From: Cyclaneusma minus
Lineage: Eukaryota; Ascomycota; Leotiomycetes; Marthamycetales; Marthamycetaceae
Length of the DNA: 64,000 nucleotides
Assembly (NCBI GenBank): GCA_037179335.1
Contig: JAKZHN010000016.1
Coordinates: 744,001-808,000, forward strand
Direction: 5' to 3'
Below the pieces are notes generated by a model. That model did no database searches and had not been told where the DNA came from. It worked only from the letters and a program-made list of their open reading frames with translations. Of the stretch, positions 10,518-23,100 are shown in pieces (position 1 is the stretch's first letter; every line of letters starts with the position of its first letter). The position numbers were made by a program, and so were the translations under genes.

Positions 10518-12922
10518 TCAAACCTGCACACCTAGCCCAACGGGCTCACCACCTGCCGCGTCGGCTCCATTTCCCCGACCAAACGATCCTACCAGCCCCT
10601 TGAACTCCAGACCCACCTCGCTCAGCATGGCCCCATGTTGCTTCGCAACAATCATACACTCCTGCCAGACATTCTCATCGCTGCTGGTGCCACTGAGCTG
10701 CTTCTCCAAAATCTTGTTGAAAGCATCGACTTGCTCTTTCGCCCACTTGACGCACGCGCTCATCATCAGAGGGGGAAAGCATTGCTGATAAACAGAGACG
10801 GTGTTTTTGATGAGGGTGAAGTAGACGAAGGAAATCTGCCAGATGTACTGGGCCAGGTTGCCTTCGAAGACGCATTGCCTGGTTTTCATCGTTAGCCAGA
10901 TGTCGTGACACGGCTCCAAGAGCAAACTTTGGAACTGGGCTGACATACCGTGAGCGCTTCAGAATAATATCACTTCTGGCCTCCAAATACGCTTCTCTGG
11001 CCCGATCCTCAAAGCCGAGGCGGCTTAGCCAGCTTGTATTGCACTTCGTCTTCTTCAAATTGTTATGCGTGTCCACCAGCTCCTGGGTGATCAATCCAGC
11101 CAGCTTGTCAGCTCTCTCTTCGACCTTGAAGCTGATGAAGTCCTGAGCAACCAGGTTACTCTTCAGCCCTTTAGCAAGCCCTTTCAGCTTCTCAACCCCA
11201 GCGACAGCACTCTCAAAATGCTGCAAAGCGATGTTAATATCCAGCTCGTCGACCTGGCCTTCGACCCATCGTAGGTTCTGCTGCTTGCCGTCTACTTCAA
11301 TCAAGATATTCGGACGGTCTTTGTAATCCGACAGCGTTTCAAGCAGATCAGTCTTCTTCAGTAGTCCGGGGTCGCGAGACGCGAAGTAGTTGATGGTCTC
11401 TTTGGCCTTGTTCTGTGAGTCGATCTCGGAGCGCTGATTACGCCTTAATTCATCCACAGCCTTCCTGAAATTCAAGAGTAGACTCGTCTTCGAACCATCG
11501 CCGGGTTTGTCAGCCCGGTAGGTGAAGGACTCATTGGCAATAGCGCGGATTGAGATTGCATCCTCCACGTTGGTACGGCCGCCGCTAGATACAAAGTTCT
11601 CGGTCGCAAGATCTACGAGCTCGACATCAAGTAAAGACCAGCAGCGTTCAGCCACCACTTTTGATTCCGCATGACGAGACTCAGCACCTTCTTCGACTCG
11701 CTTCTTCTTCACTGCGGCTATGAGGATGTAGTCGTTCAGGAGAATTATTCTGACATGGCGGCGGGATTTCCAGGTTGCGTTGTCCAGCTGTGTCCAGGCA
11801 CCGGCGTCTTGAATAACATGGCGACCAGGGGTAGCAGGGAGATATTTCTGAGAGCCCTCAATTTGTTTCCACATTGCCTTGGGAATGTCAGCTAGACTGC
11901 CGAGTCATCCAGAAACCCAAAAATAAAAAGCACTCACTTGTAATTGGGAATTCCACAAGGCAGTGCGATCAGCAACCGAGCTACGCTTGTCTCTTTTACT
12001 CAGCCCACTCGAGAAGCTTCCCTCAACAAAGCCCGGTGGCTGGGGGCTGTTGACAGAGGAGGCTGATCTCAGTGCAGTCGTGTTTGTCTTCAAATCGGTC
12101 ATAAGCGTTCGAAGAGCCCTCATTTCGCCTTTCAGCTTCTCGGCCTCTTTGCTGATCTTGATGAACAGAGCGCGGTTCATGTAGACAGTTGCCTGCAGGT
12201 CCTTCGATGTTTGGGATCGCATCTTGTCCAGTTCTTGCTGATAGTCCAGGATAGCTTCTTCGGAAGCCGAACTCAACTGGCCGGCGATATCTGGTTCGCA
12301 AGTCAGTCAAGTGAAAGGGGTCTCAGGGTGAAAAGGAGGCCGCTTGAAGCGCTTGAGCGCGGTTTTAACATACATTGCTCCGGCCTCAAGTTGGGATCGT
12401 TGATGGCGTTCATATCGGCTGCCAATTTAGAAGCTCCGGCCTGGGAAGGGCCTTTGGGACGCTCCTTAAACTGCCTTCCCGCAAACTGGGCAGGTAAGGT
12501 TGGCATTGCAGGGGCGGGAGTGGCCGTAGCATCGAAGTCTGTGGGCAGGTCTGTAAACCTGGTTGAATAGCGGCGCTTCACCAAGTCGGAAGTCTGAGAG
12601 ATAGGCGTTAGACAGTGTTTGCTAGGTGGCTGCTTGCCTCTCGGATGGTCACAGCAGACCCAGTACATACCGCTCTACTGGCATTGGGCCTGACTTGGAC
12701 TTGTGGCGGCGGCGGCGGCCGTCTCTGCGAATCGACCGACGTCGTCGACGCACCCATGGGCCGTGGTGCGCCATCGCTGATGGTAGGCAGAGGTCCACTG
12801 CCTCCACCGGAAATCTGCTTGAAGTTGCTGGGAGCTCCAATGACAGGACGAACGGGAGCCTTGTCTTTGCGGCGCGTCCGCAGGGAGATGCCTCTGCTGC
12901 TCTTCTCTTTCTCTTCCGACAT
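10518..12922 (-). CDS. EXO84: Exocyst complex component EXO84
   Basis: Five exons on the minus strand: 12671-12922, 12374-12593, 11938-12290, 10949-11877 and 10518-10878, giving 704 residues. All phases agree. Order of parts: basic, proline-rich disordered N-terminus; Vps51/Exo84-type coiled coil near residues 160-250 (SSASEEAILDYQQELDKM, then QATVYMNRALFIKISKEAEKL); a PH domain from about 290 to 420 (KYLPATPGRHVI, VRIILLNDYILIAAVKKK); and the helical Exo84 C-terminal region to residue ~650. EXO84 is one of eight subunits that tether secretory vesicles to the plasma membrane at growing tips. Intron 3 ends in an unusual AAG acceptor that restores the conserved NSQLQA-WK sequence. It shares a 336-bp divergent promoter with TOM20. 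Confidence 0.95.
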
Positions 12923-13258
12923 GGTGGCGTATGTGTTGGCGGAGGGGAATGGCGGAGAGGAATGGCGCAGACAGACCGTTCACTCCGGAGTCGAACTCGC
13001 CTGAAGACGTTTAGCCGGCAGCCGGCAGCCGCAGCCTTGCCGGCCAGCCTTGTTGGTCGGAGTTGTGCCGGCTCGATCAAGCGTCTAAAAATTACTTGAA
13101 TTCTGGAGCTCTGCCATCATCAATCATCCAAATAATAACCATCAACCCACGCCATCGCCATCGCGTCTGGGGCCAATAACGACCTCTTGACTCCCTCTAA
13201 CCTGCTGCCATCCTTTTGCCCGCTGCGTCTGCCAACAACACCCAAACGACACCCGACC
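12923..13258. promoter_or_regulatory. Shared divergent promoter, EXO84 / TOM20
   Basis: 336 bp separate the two start codons. The sequence is GC-rich near EXO84 with a CCGGCAGCCGGCAGCC direct repeat near 13013-13028, and C-rich just before the TOM20 ATG. No clear TATA box. Confidence 0.55.
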
Positions 13259-13978
13259 ATGGTTCAGACCACCACGATTGTCGCAGCTTCGGTTGGTACT
13301 GTAGCTACTTGCCTTCTCGGTCCGCTCTCCCTGTGCTCTTGCAGTCCCCGGCATACGACAGCTTTACGCTAACACATCCTGTACCTCCAGCCTATGCTGT
13401 CTACTTTGATCACCGCCGGAGAACAGACCCCAATTTCCGCAAGCAACTAAAACGAGACCAGCGCAGGCAGGCCAGAGTCGCAAAGGAGCAGGCCGAGGCT
13501 GGTGTCAACGCGCAGCGCGAACGTATCCGGGAACTTGTTGCCGAAGCCAAGGAGGATGGTTTTCCAACCGACGTCGAGCAGCGGGAGGCATATTTCATGA
13601 GCCAGGTCGCCGAGGGAGAGCAGATTGGCCAAGAAGGTTGGTGCTCGCCGTATGGAAGTGATAAGCAAGGACTTTGTGCTGATGAGGGAATCTACAGGTG
13701 ATAACATCGAGGCTGCTTTGTGCTTCTACAAAGCCCTTAAGGTGTACCCGCAACCACAAGATCTGGTCCAGATCTACGAGAAGACCGTCCCCAAGGTATG
13801 TGGAATCCCTTGGAAAGCTGCTGCATTCTGCTGACTCGCGAATCAACAGCCTGTACTTGACATTCTCGCTGAGATGATCGCCGTCGACTCGAGTCTGAAT
13901 ATCGGAGCCGCTGGATTTAGCGCCAGGTCCCCCGACGGTTCTATGAGCGGTAACCCGCCCGTCGTTGGTCTCGACTGA
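13259..13978 (+). CDS. TOM20: Mitochondrial import receptor subunit TOM20
   Basis: Four exons (13259-13319, 13391-13636, 13698-13795, 13850-13978) give 177 residues, the usual length. The protein begins with a short N-tail and a membrane anchor (TTTIVAASVGTVATCLL-AYAVYF), then a basic FDHRRRTDP segment, a charged coiled region, and the receptor domain with ALCFYKALKVYP and TVPKPVLDILAEMIA, the single-TPR-like fold that binds amphipathic presequences. The C-terminus is Gly/Ser-rich. TOM20 sits in the outer mitochondrial membrane and hands precursors to TOM22/TOM40. The first exon is only 61 bp and the anchor is split by intron 1; each splice was fixed by phase and family sequence. Confidence 0.95.
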
Positions 13979-14902
13979 ATGACCGACCCATCGAATCATA
14001 CATCCGCTTCCCTTTCTCTGCGCTGCCGGCCATGTGGCTCGGAGAATGTCTTCTTACTACACGCCACGGAACTACCATCGGGATTACGAGAGTAGGGAGC
14101 CTTTGCCATCTCCTACGTCTTGCAACTTCATGCCGCATTCAAGGCGCGGTTCTTCTGGATTGCTGGGATGGTGTTAAGAGAGTAAATACTCTTCTCTTTT
14201 CTCGTGTACAATAGTCATGCATAATGAGGTTGGCAGAATGCCTCGATTTATGCATGTATGATGGAGGGTCACTTTAGTCCAGCGAAATCGAACCTCTCGA
14301 GATTTCAAACATACTCCTTCCAAAAGACAAGCGGCTACTCTGTCGTCTACAAGGTTGACATTTGACTACAAGTGTTGTGAAAAAAATGTCTGCCTGTAGG
14401 TTCATATTCGACAACCTAAAGTCAACTCCAGCTACTAGCTACTTGGATGGGTTCTAACCCCTTAAATTATTGATTGTTCCGGATGACTGGCTCGTTTCTA
14501 AATCCCATAAGCTGGTCTGTTCTTTAAAAAGCCTACTTGCAGGTATGTCTCTAGGATCCACATTGATCACATTCACTAGTGCTCTTCCAGTTCCCAACAC
14601 TTCGGTTTCTCTCTATACTTGGTTTCTCCGCCCTGGTTTTCCTCAACCATTCGAGTTATTCTCGATGATTTGATCTAGTCTCGATCATGGTGACTACGTG
14701 GGTGGTTCCAAAGTATCACCTGTTCCCGGTAACCTCGAGCAGGAACTCTTCTGGCTTGTTAGCTTGATTAACCATAGGAATCTTGAACTCTACAGCCTGC
14801 GTGCGGAATTTCTGGGCCAGGCCGTATGTGGTGCCTAAGATTACCTTGGAGTAATTAGACGTTATGCTACGATTACTGTGTCAGGTCGTCGGACCATTAC
14901 CA
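13979..14902. other. Intergenic, tail-to-tail
   Basis: 924 bp between converging genes, with several short open frames and no recognisable product or RNA gene. Confidence 0.55.
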
Positions 14903-16614
14903 CTACAGTGACTCAGTTTCTGTCTCTGTACTCGATATCTCTCCCACGAGCTTCTCAAACGTACCCATTACCGTCTTAACCCAAACCTCCTCGAGAATCC
15001 CCGACAGCCACGCCACAGAAAGAGTTAAGTCTCCATCCCCTCCTGTGACAAAGCTTGCACAAAACGGTACGCCAGTCACGTCCGCACACTGGGAAAAAAC
15101 CATCCTCCCCACCTTCCACGTCCCCTCTGGAGCCCCCTTCTCCCCAATGCTCCCCCGACGTTCATTCTTCCAAACCCCCACATTCGAGACCTCAAAGCTG
15201 GCCCCCCGCGCCGACCCCATCTGCTCCATGAACCACTCGTTCAAAGGACCCGCATAGCGCAGTAGTCCCACGGGCGCATCTTTCCCTTTCTTCTCTAGCT
15301 CCTTCGTGATTGCAGCCCGGACGTCCTGGGCTTCTTTCCAAGAGAAAGGATCTTTCGCACAGGACTTTCGAAGCTCCGAGTCGTCTGTACCCGAGACGTG
15401 CATTTCTTCTCTTCTGGACAGCGAGAAGTAGCTCATCAGCCAACTTACAAGAGACGTAGGTGACCGTTTTTCTTTGTTGGTGCGAGAGGGGGGGAAATAA
15501 CGCTGATGATGGTAAGACCAGCGTGATACCCAAACGCCCATGGAGTCGTCGGTCACTTTGGAGTCAGGGGGGATGAAGCGGCGCATGGACATGGGACCGT
15601 GACAGATAAGCTGTGTGTATTTCTCTGGTAAGTGGAAGAAGATGGATGCAGCGAGCAGGGACGAGAGGGCAGCAGTAACAGTCGTAGAATGCTCACGACA
15701 AGCTCTGGCGAGCCTTTCGGTCGTTTCCCGGGATAGACAGAGGGAATGAAGCTTAGTTTGGCGTTTTGATTCGTCTGCGGTGATGGGTCCAGCTAGCCAG
15801 GTGGAGGTCAATTTGGGAGGAAACTTGTCTTTTATCAGGGCGCGAATGAGAAAGCAGAATGTAGGGGTTAAGTTTAAAGAGGACTCGCAGGATAGGGTAA
15901 GGGGCCCTGCTGAGGGGCTGATAGTGAGAGCTGGAGGCTTGGCGGAAAGGTCTACATTTTCCGCTTCGATGAGGGCAGCGAGAAAGCTCCTGTGGAATGA
16001 CATTCCGGACTGCCCATCTGCGATGGCGTGATGGTAGACAAAGGACGCTACAAAGTTCGAAGGCTTGGATGGAGAGTAGAGGATTATCAGGCGCCAGAAT
16101 GGCAGCTCGCCGTAGCGATGCTTGAAATTCAGATTGTGCTGCCGTTCAAGAAAGCGGTCAAACTCCTCTCCGGCGAGCTGAGCGGTGGTCTCGTGGGTGG
16201 TGAAAGTAACAGCATCCTCCAAGTTGATTTTGGGGAGACGAGCGAAGTAAGGTCGGGCCTTGTCTGCGTCGACCGGGATAGCGCTAAGCTGGGGACTACA
16301 GGATCTTAACAGTATGTCCTGCTTCCTGAGAGACGGAATGGCTGTTGTATTCACTTACTGTTGAGAGATGACCGTTGCTAAGGCGTGGAAAACAAGAGGC
16401 TGGAGAGGAGCGGAAGCCCTGACACTGGGCTTATTGTAAACTGCGCTGACAGCCACATTGTTGTAAAAGCCCAAATGGTGCCGAGAGCTCGAGTAAGTTT
16501 CCAAGTAACCTGACGGCAGTTGTCAGGAGAACATTCTTGCCATGACCGGGTAATGTAGATATCCGTTAACTAACCCAAAGGCCGAAGTCGTTCAAAAGAC
16601 TGTGGATCGGCCAT
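14903..16614 (-). CDS. Alcohol acetyltransferase family protein (AATase)
   Basis: Three exons on the minus strand: 16575-16614, 16359-16509 and 14903-16295 (introns 65 and 63 bp), 527 residues. The long open frame alone lacks the family's N-terminus; the two upstream exons supply it: a 13-codon first exon ending FERLRPL, then G-YLETYSSSRHHLGFYNNVAVSA and FHALATVISQ, joined to HPQLSAIPVDAD. The catalytic HHxxxDG motif is present as YHHAIADGQSG, in a condensation-domain-like fold. Family members (yeast Atf1/Atf2, fungal relatives) acetylate alcohols or sterols using acetyl-CoA. The C-terminal half includes FEVSNVGVW and FSQCADVTG, matching the second conserved block. Substrate cannot be told from sequence. 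No other biosynthetic gene lies beside it. Confidence 0.9.
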
Positions 16615-17135
16615 TGATGGCCAGTATTAAGCAGAACGTGGAGTTGAGGGTTGATCGATGGGCGCGTCCAGACCGGGACCTCAATATTCGCATGTTTAAG
16701 CGAATATCGGAGTATCGCTATGTCGCGGCCCTAGAAAAGAGTCAATCATTCGGATCATTCCTGGGAATCAGGACTCCTTTTTAGGATTGGATAATATCAT
16801 GCCTAATGATCAAAATGGAGGTTGTCAAAAGCGGTCGAATTATTGACATCGGTGTTGTGAAGCGGGAGCTCCAGCTACCAGGTGCCAGCCAGATGTAGCC
16901 AAGCGTCTCGGTATCCAGTCGCGCTGCACTTCCTGCGGGATCGCGTTGCCCGTGCACGTAAAGTTGGGAAAGCAACACTGAAATTGAAGCTTCCCGCAAA
17001 CCCCTATCGCGCCGCCATCAAATATCCCACGTCGAGCTTCCAACGAAGCTTGTGAGCCCGACCCTGCGCAGTGGCCCACCTCGATGACCCCCAATCTGCG
17101 ATGATTTCGATCCCATAATCCTGCGACTGCCCACC
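16615..17135. promoter_or_regulatory. Divergent region, acetyltransferase / dynein heavy chain
   Basis: 521 bp between two start codons on opposite strands. No open frame of note and no clear TATA box. Confidence 0.5.
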
Positions 17136-20100
17136 ATGGAGACCTTGGTCACCTCTCCGAAAGAACACTCGACGAACGGCGTCGCATCATCGTCTCTCCT
17201 CTCCATAGACCCCATCCTCGTTGTCGAGCATCTGGTGGCTGTCCTGGAGGTGACTCTGGGCGCCACAAGAAAGGAGCTCGAAAATGTCGGCAGTCTCCTG
17301 TCGAAAGCGCGGTACAGCGACACAGTGCAACGATGTACCCGTTTTGCTTCAGAATCGCAGACGGCCCTCTATGTGCAGAAGGATGTAGTGGCCGAGAACG
17401 GCTCCAATGGAGCTGCGGACTCTCCTGGTAGATGATGCCCCTCCAACCTTGTTGTGAACGCTTGATAGCTGACTACCCTCAGCGCCCGCCTCCCACAGCT
17501 ACAACCTTGCCAGTGACTTCTCATCAGCTCCCTCAACAGTTGCCTCGATAGCCCTGTTGAAGCGGCCCCAACCGATAGACCCGTCAATACCGCTTTCCTC
17601 CCAAGTCCAAATAATCAACTTGCCAGGTGTTGTCAGTACCATCAATAATGCCACCGGTGGCCCAGGAAACCAAGTCTCTCCTTTCGAAATTCTGCACTCT
17701 TTTGTACATTCTGCGCTGGCGCCTTACTTTGAAGCCTACACGAAAGCCCAACCCATCCAGAACGGCAGTCGTGCTCGACCAGATGCAGAAGCGAAGACGG
17801 GCATACCTGGGGCGAAGAAGAAGATTGCGGAGCTCGAACTGGCTTTGCTGCATCTCCAGCAGAATATCGAGATCCCAGAATTGGCACTGTCTCACCATGC
17901 AATTATTCAAAATGCCATTGATGAGGCAGCCGCACAAGGGGTCAAGCCTACGATGGACCTGATACCGAGTCAACTTATGAACGACAGCGCATTCTTCAAC
18001 AGCCTCCAGAATACTGTCAATGGTTGGATCAAATCAATCCAGACCATCACGAAGATGTCGAGGGATCCAAAAAGTGGGACTGCTACACAAGAGATCAATT
18101 TCTGGCTATCTATGGAGTCGGCGCTTGAGGCCATTGAGGAACAGCTCCGCAGCGATGGTGTGATGCTCACTTTGGACGTTTTGCGTCATGCAAAACGTTT
18201 CCAAGCGGCAGTCAGCTTTTCTGCCGATACTGGCCTTAAGGAAGCTATGGAAAAGGTGCAGCGATACAACCAGCTCATGCGAGATTTTCCTCTGGACGAA
18301 TTGCTATCGGCTACGTCTCTTAACAAGGTCCAAGACTCCATCGGACTCATATTTGGTCATCTGAACCGGAAATTGCGGATTTGTCCGTATCCCATCGTAC
18401 GAGCACTGCCCCTGGTTGAGGCCATTTCATCCGATTTGGATACACAACTCCAGGCACTTCTGCATGGCAAATCTTTGGTGAACTTAGACTACAAGGAATT
18501 TAAGCTGCTCATGGAACAGACCGATTCCGTGTTCAAGACATGGGAGGAGAATGTCAAAGAGTTTACCAATGTTGCTCGTGAAGTGATGCGACGGAGGAAC
18601 GAGAAGTTCATACCGATCAAGCTCGACTCAAAACACGTCGCCCTGCAATCGAGGCTGAAATACATTACTTCGTTTCGGGATGGCCATGAGCAGCTGCAAC
18701 GAACTATCGTGAATGTTCTTGGTCCCAAAAGCCTAACGAATGGCACGAACGACGATGGATCTGCGGGTGCCGTCCTTGTCGAAGAAATTGGCGATGTGGA
18801 CGCAGTTGAGGAGGTCGAAGAGGCTTATGCTGCTCTGAAAAGCGTCGACCTTCTTGACCTTTCGCCCGAAGGCACAGACGCGTGGATCCAGGCCGAGATC
18901 GCCTACAATGAGCGCACTGCACGTGTTGAGAACTCAATCATCGCGAGGCTTCGAGATCGACTGGCAACAGCTAAGAACGCGAATGAGATGTTCCGCGTGT
19001 TCTCCAAGTTTAACGCTCTCTTCGTACGACCTAAGATTCGAGGTGCAATCACCGAGTATCAGACACAACTCATTGACAGGGTGAAACAGGACATCTCTAC
19101 GCTACATGAGCGGTTCAAACAACAATATGGCCATTCCGAGGCTCATGCCATGGCTCAGCTTCGTGACCTCCCCCCTATCTCTGGCTCAATCATCTGGGCC
19201 AGGCAAATTGAGAGACAACTGGATGGCTACATGAAGAAAGTCGAAGATGTACTAGGCAAAGAATGGGCGTTGCATTCCGAAGGTCAGAAGCTAGAGACTG
19301 ACAGCAATCTGTTCCGTAAGAAACTCGATACGAGGCCTATCTTTGAAGCATGGCTGTTCGATGTCAACCGGCGCCAGATCTCGATCTCCGGTCACCTGTT
19401 CAATATCACGAAGAACCGTGCTGCAGGTACACTTGAGCTTGGCGTAAACTTTGATTCTCAAGTCATCGCTCTGTTCAAGGAGACACGAAACCTGGGATGG
19501 TTGAATTATCAGGTTCCTCACGCGATTAGCAGCACTGCTAAAGAGGCAAAGCGGGTGTACCCTTACGCTGTCAGCTTGATGGAGACTGTGCGAACGTTAT
19601 CTCAGACTTTACGTCGAATTTCTGAGATGCCAGATGCCTCAATTCTCCTCAATGGTTACCAAGCGGATGTTCGAAGCACTATTCATCAGGGTGTAAAACT
19701 CAAGTGGGAAAACTTCGTGCACTCGTATGACCTTCACTTTGCACCGCCAGCTTTTGCACCCAACGCAACCATCGACTATGGATCTGGAGGCCGCAACGCG
19801 GGTGATTTGACGCATGTAATGTTCGTGCGTGAGTTTGCCGCGAAGGTGGCTGCTTTACAGAGCAAGACCGAGTCGCTGGCAACGATCAACGCGACTGTGC
19901 AAAAGGCGTGCACCGAGTTGGAAAAGTGTCCCTACGACTATGCCATCTTCCAGACCAAGCTGGAGACTATCCAAATCTCTGTCGATCAACTCAACCTGGA
20001 GAATTACGTTAATCTAGGCTTCTGGGTCAAGGAGTTGAATGAACGTATCGAATCGATACTGCTTGTCCGCCTGCAACGGGCCATTGATTCATGGATCGAG

Positions 20101-23100
20101 ACATTTGAAAGCGCACGACCCGAGGGAGTGAACGACGACAGTCGCCGGAAGCATCTTAGCATCGTGACCAACGCCGAGGAAAAGCCCAATGTACCAACCA
20201 TGAAGCATCTAGTGCACGAAGTGTCGATGCGTAACCAAGTCATCTACCTAGATCCCCCTCTTGAGCACGCAAGAGCGAGTTGGTTCGCGCAATTACATGA
20301 TTGGCTGGGCGTCGTCTGTAATCTGCCAAAAGTCAAAGCCTCGCGTTATCAAATGGTCATCGTGACTACCAACCAAAGAGATGCCCGTTTCGACCATCTT
20401 CCAGTGAAGTGTACAGACAGTCTCATACAAGTGTACAACTCCGTGGAGAGCAAGCTTCGGGAAGTTGGCACTTATGTCAACCAATGGCTGCAATACCAAT
20501 CTCTCTGGGATCTCCAGTCCGAGCAGGTCTACGAAGAACTGGGCGAACAGTTATCAAAGTGGCTGCAGTTGTTGCAAGAAATCAGGAAGAAGCGCTCAAC
20601 CTTCGACACCAGCGAAGTCACCCACTCATTTGGCCATCTGACTATCGAGTACGATCAGGTTCAGACCAAAGTTAACGCCAAATACGACCAATGGCAGCAC
20701 GAAATCCTGAACAAGTTCGCTGGGCGCCTTGGCACACGCGTACGTGAGGTCTATGCTGAGGTTAAGAAATCTCGAGAAAATCTCGAGGTTCAGTCTCTCG
20801 AGGCAACCTCCACGGCACAGGCTGTGCAATTCATCACGATCGTCCAATCGTGTAAGCGGAAGGTGAAGTCATGGGCCCCTGAGATTGAAACTTTCAAGCA
20901 AGGACACACGACATTAGTACGCCAACGCTATCAATTTCCCCAAGACTGGCTGGACATTGAACAAGTGGATTCGGAATGGAATGCACTCAATGAGATCTTG
21001 TCGCGCAAGTCGAAGATTGTACAGGATCAGACTGATGCTCTCCGCGCCAAGATCACTGCTGAGGACAAGGTTGTCAGCGGCAAAATTGCCGAGATTATCA
21101 CTCAATGGAATGACGAGAAGCCCGTGTCTGGGACGATCGCCCCGGATGTTGCCTCTGCCACACTGAACTCCTTCGAATCTCGCATCAGCAAGCTCCACGA
21201 GGAGGCTGAAATGGTTTCAAAAGCGAAGGAAGCTCTAGATCTGCCGGCTTCTAATGACTCGGCTCTCGCTGCTATCCTTGAAGAGGTGCAAGATTTCAAG
21301 TCTGTCTGGTCTGGTCTTTCTACCATCTGGAAAAGCCTCAACGAACTTCGCGAATCTCTCTGGACCAGTGTTCAGCCCAGGAAGCTACGCGCCAGCATCG
21401 ATGGCTTGATCAAGATGACGAAAGAGATGCCCAGCCGCATGCGCCAGTACGCCGCCTTCGAGCACATTCAAAACGTGCTGCGACAACTTCTCAAGGTCAA
21501 TAGCATTTTGTCAGACATGAAATCTGAGGCAGTAAGGGACCGCCACTGGAACAAAATTTTCAAGTCCTTGAAGCCAGGAAAACGATATTCTCCAATTTCT
21601 ATGACTTTGGGGGATGTGTGGGATCTCAATCTTTCGGTCAGCGAGGTCATCATTCGGGATATCATCACGCAAGCCCAGGGCGAGATGGCCTTGGAAGAGT
21701 TCCTCAAGCAAGTCCGCGAGACCTGGACGAACTACTCTCTTGATCTCGTCAATTACCAAGGGAAGACCAGATTGATCCGTGGATGGGATGATCTCTTCGC
21801 AAAGTGCAGCGAGAATCTCAATTCGCTACAAGCAATGCGACATTCGCCTTACTACAAGGAGTTTGAAGAGGATGCCTCTTCCTGGGAAGATAAGCTCAAC
21901 CGTGTACACGTCTTGTTCGATGTCTGGATCGATGTGCAGCGACAATGGGTGTACCTGGAGGGTGTCTTTGCCGGCAATGCGGATATCAAACATCTACTGC
22001 CCATCGAGTCATCACGTTTCCAGAACATCAACTCTGAGTTCTTCGCGGTCATGAGAAAGGTTGCAAAACAGCCGTTTGTTCTAGACGTGCTCAACATCTC
22101 TGGTGTTCAGAAGTCACTGGAGCGTTTGGCAGAACTGCTTAACAAGATTCAAAAGGCACTTGGAGAATACCTGGAGCGAGAGCGTGTATCGTTCCCAAGG
22201 TTTTACTTCGTCGGTGATGAGGATCTGCTGGAAATCATCGGTAACAGCAATGACACCTTGCGCATCGCTAAGCACTTCAAGAAAATGTTTGCTGGACTTT
22301 CGGGACTTATCATGGATGATGAGTCAATTATTTCCGGGTTTACGTCCAAGGAGGGCGAAGAGGTCCGCTTGAAGAAAGAGATCTCGCTCATCAAGACACC
22401 AAGAATTAACGACTGGTTAGCTCTTCTCGAGAGTAGCATGAAATCGACCCTTGCAGAGCTCTTGGCTGAGGCCATTGAGCAGTATCAAGCCGTCTTTGCT
22501 GCCGATGAGATTGACCAGCAGACCCTCAATGACTACATCCAAGCGTTTCCGGCTCAAATCGTGGTTCTAGCGACCCAGGCCGTATGGACCACATCCGTTG
22601 AGAAATCTCTAGAGGATCAAGGAGCGAACCTCAGTCATCTGTATGATCAGGAAGTCAAAGTCCTTAATCTTTTGGCGGCTACGGTTCTAGGTGATCTCGA
22701 TCCTACCATGAGAAAGAAGTGCGAGCACCTCATTACAGAATGTGTACATCAACGCGATGTTATCTCCAAACTTGTTGAACGCGAAGCAAGAACACCTTCG
22801 CATTACTTGTGGCTTCTGCAAATGCGCTATGTCTACAGACCTGAAGGAGACTTTTTGGACCGCTTGCACATCAAGATGGCAAACGCTGTTCTCAACTACG
22901 GTTTTGAATATCTCGGCGTTGCAGAGCGCTTGGTCAGAACTCCGCTGACCGACAGATGTTTCTTGACCCTCACTCAAGCACTGTGTCAGAGACTTGGAGG
23001 GTCACCTTATGGTCCGGCTGGTACTGGTAAGACAGAATCCGTCAAAGCTCTGGGTGTTCAACTTGGAAGGTTTACCCTCGTTTTCTGCTGTGACGACACG

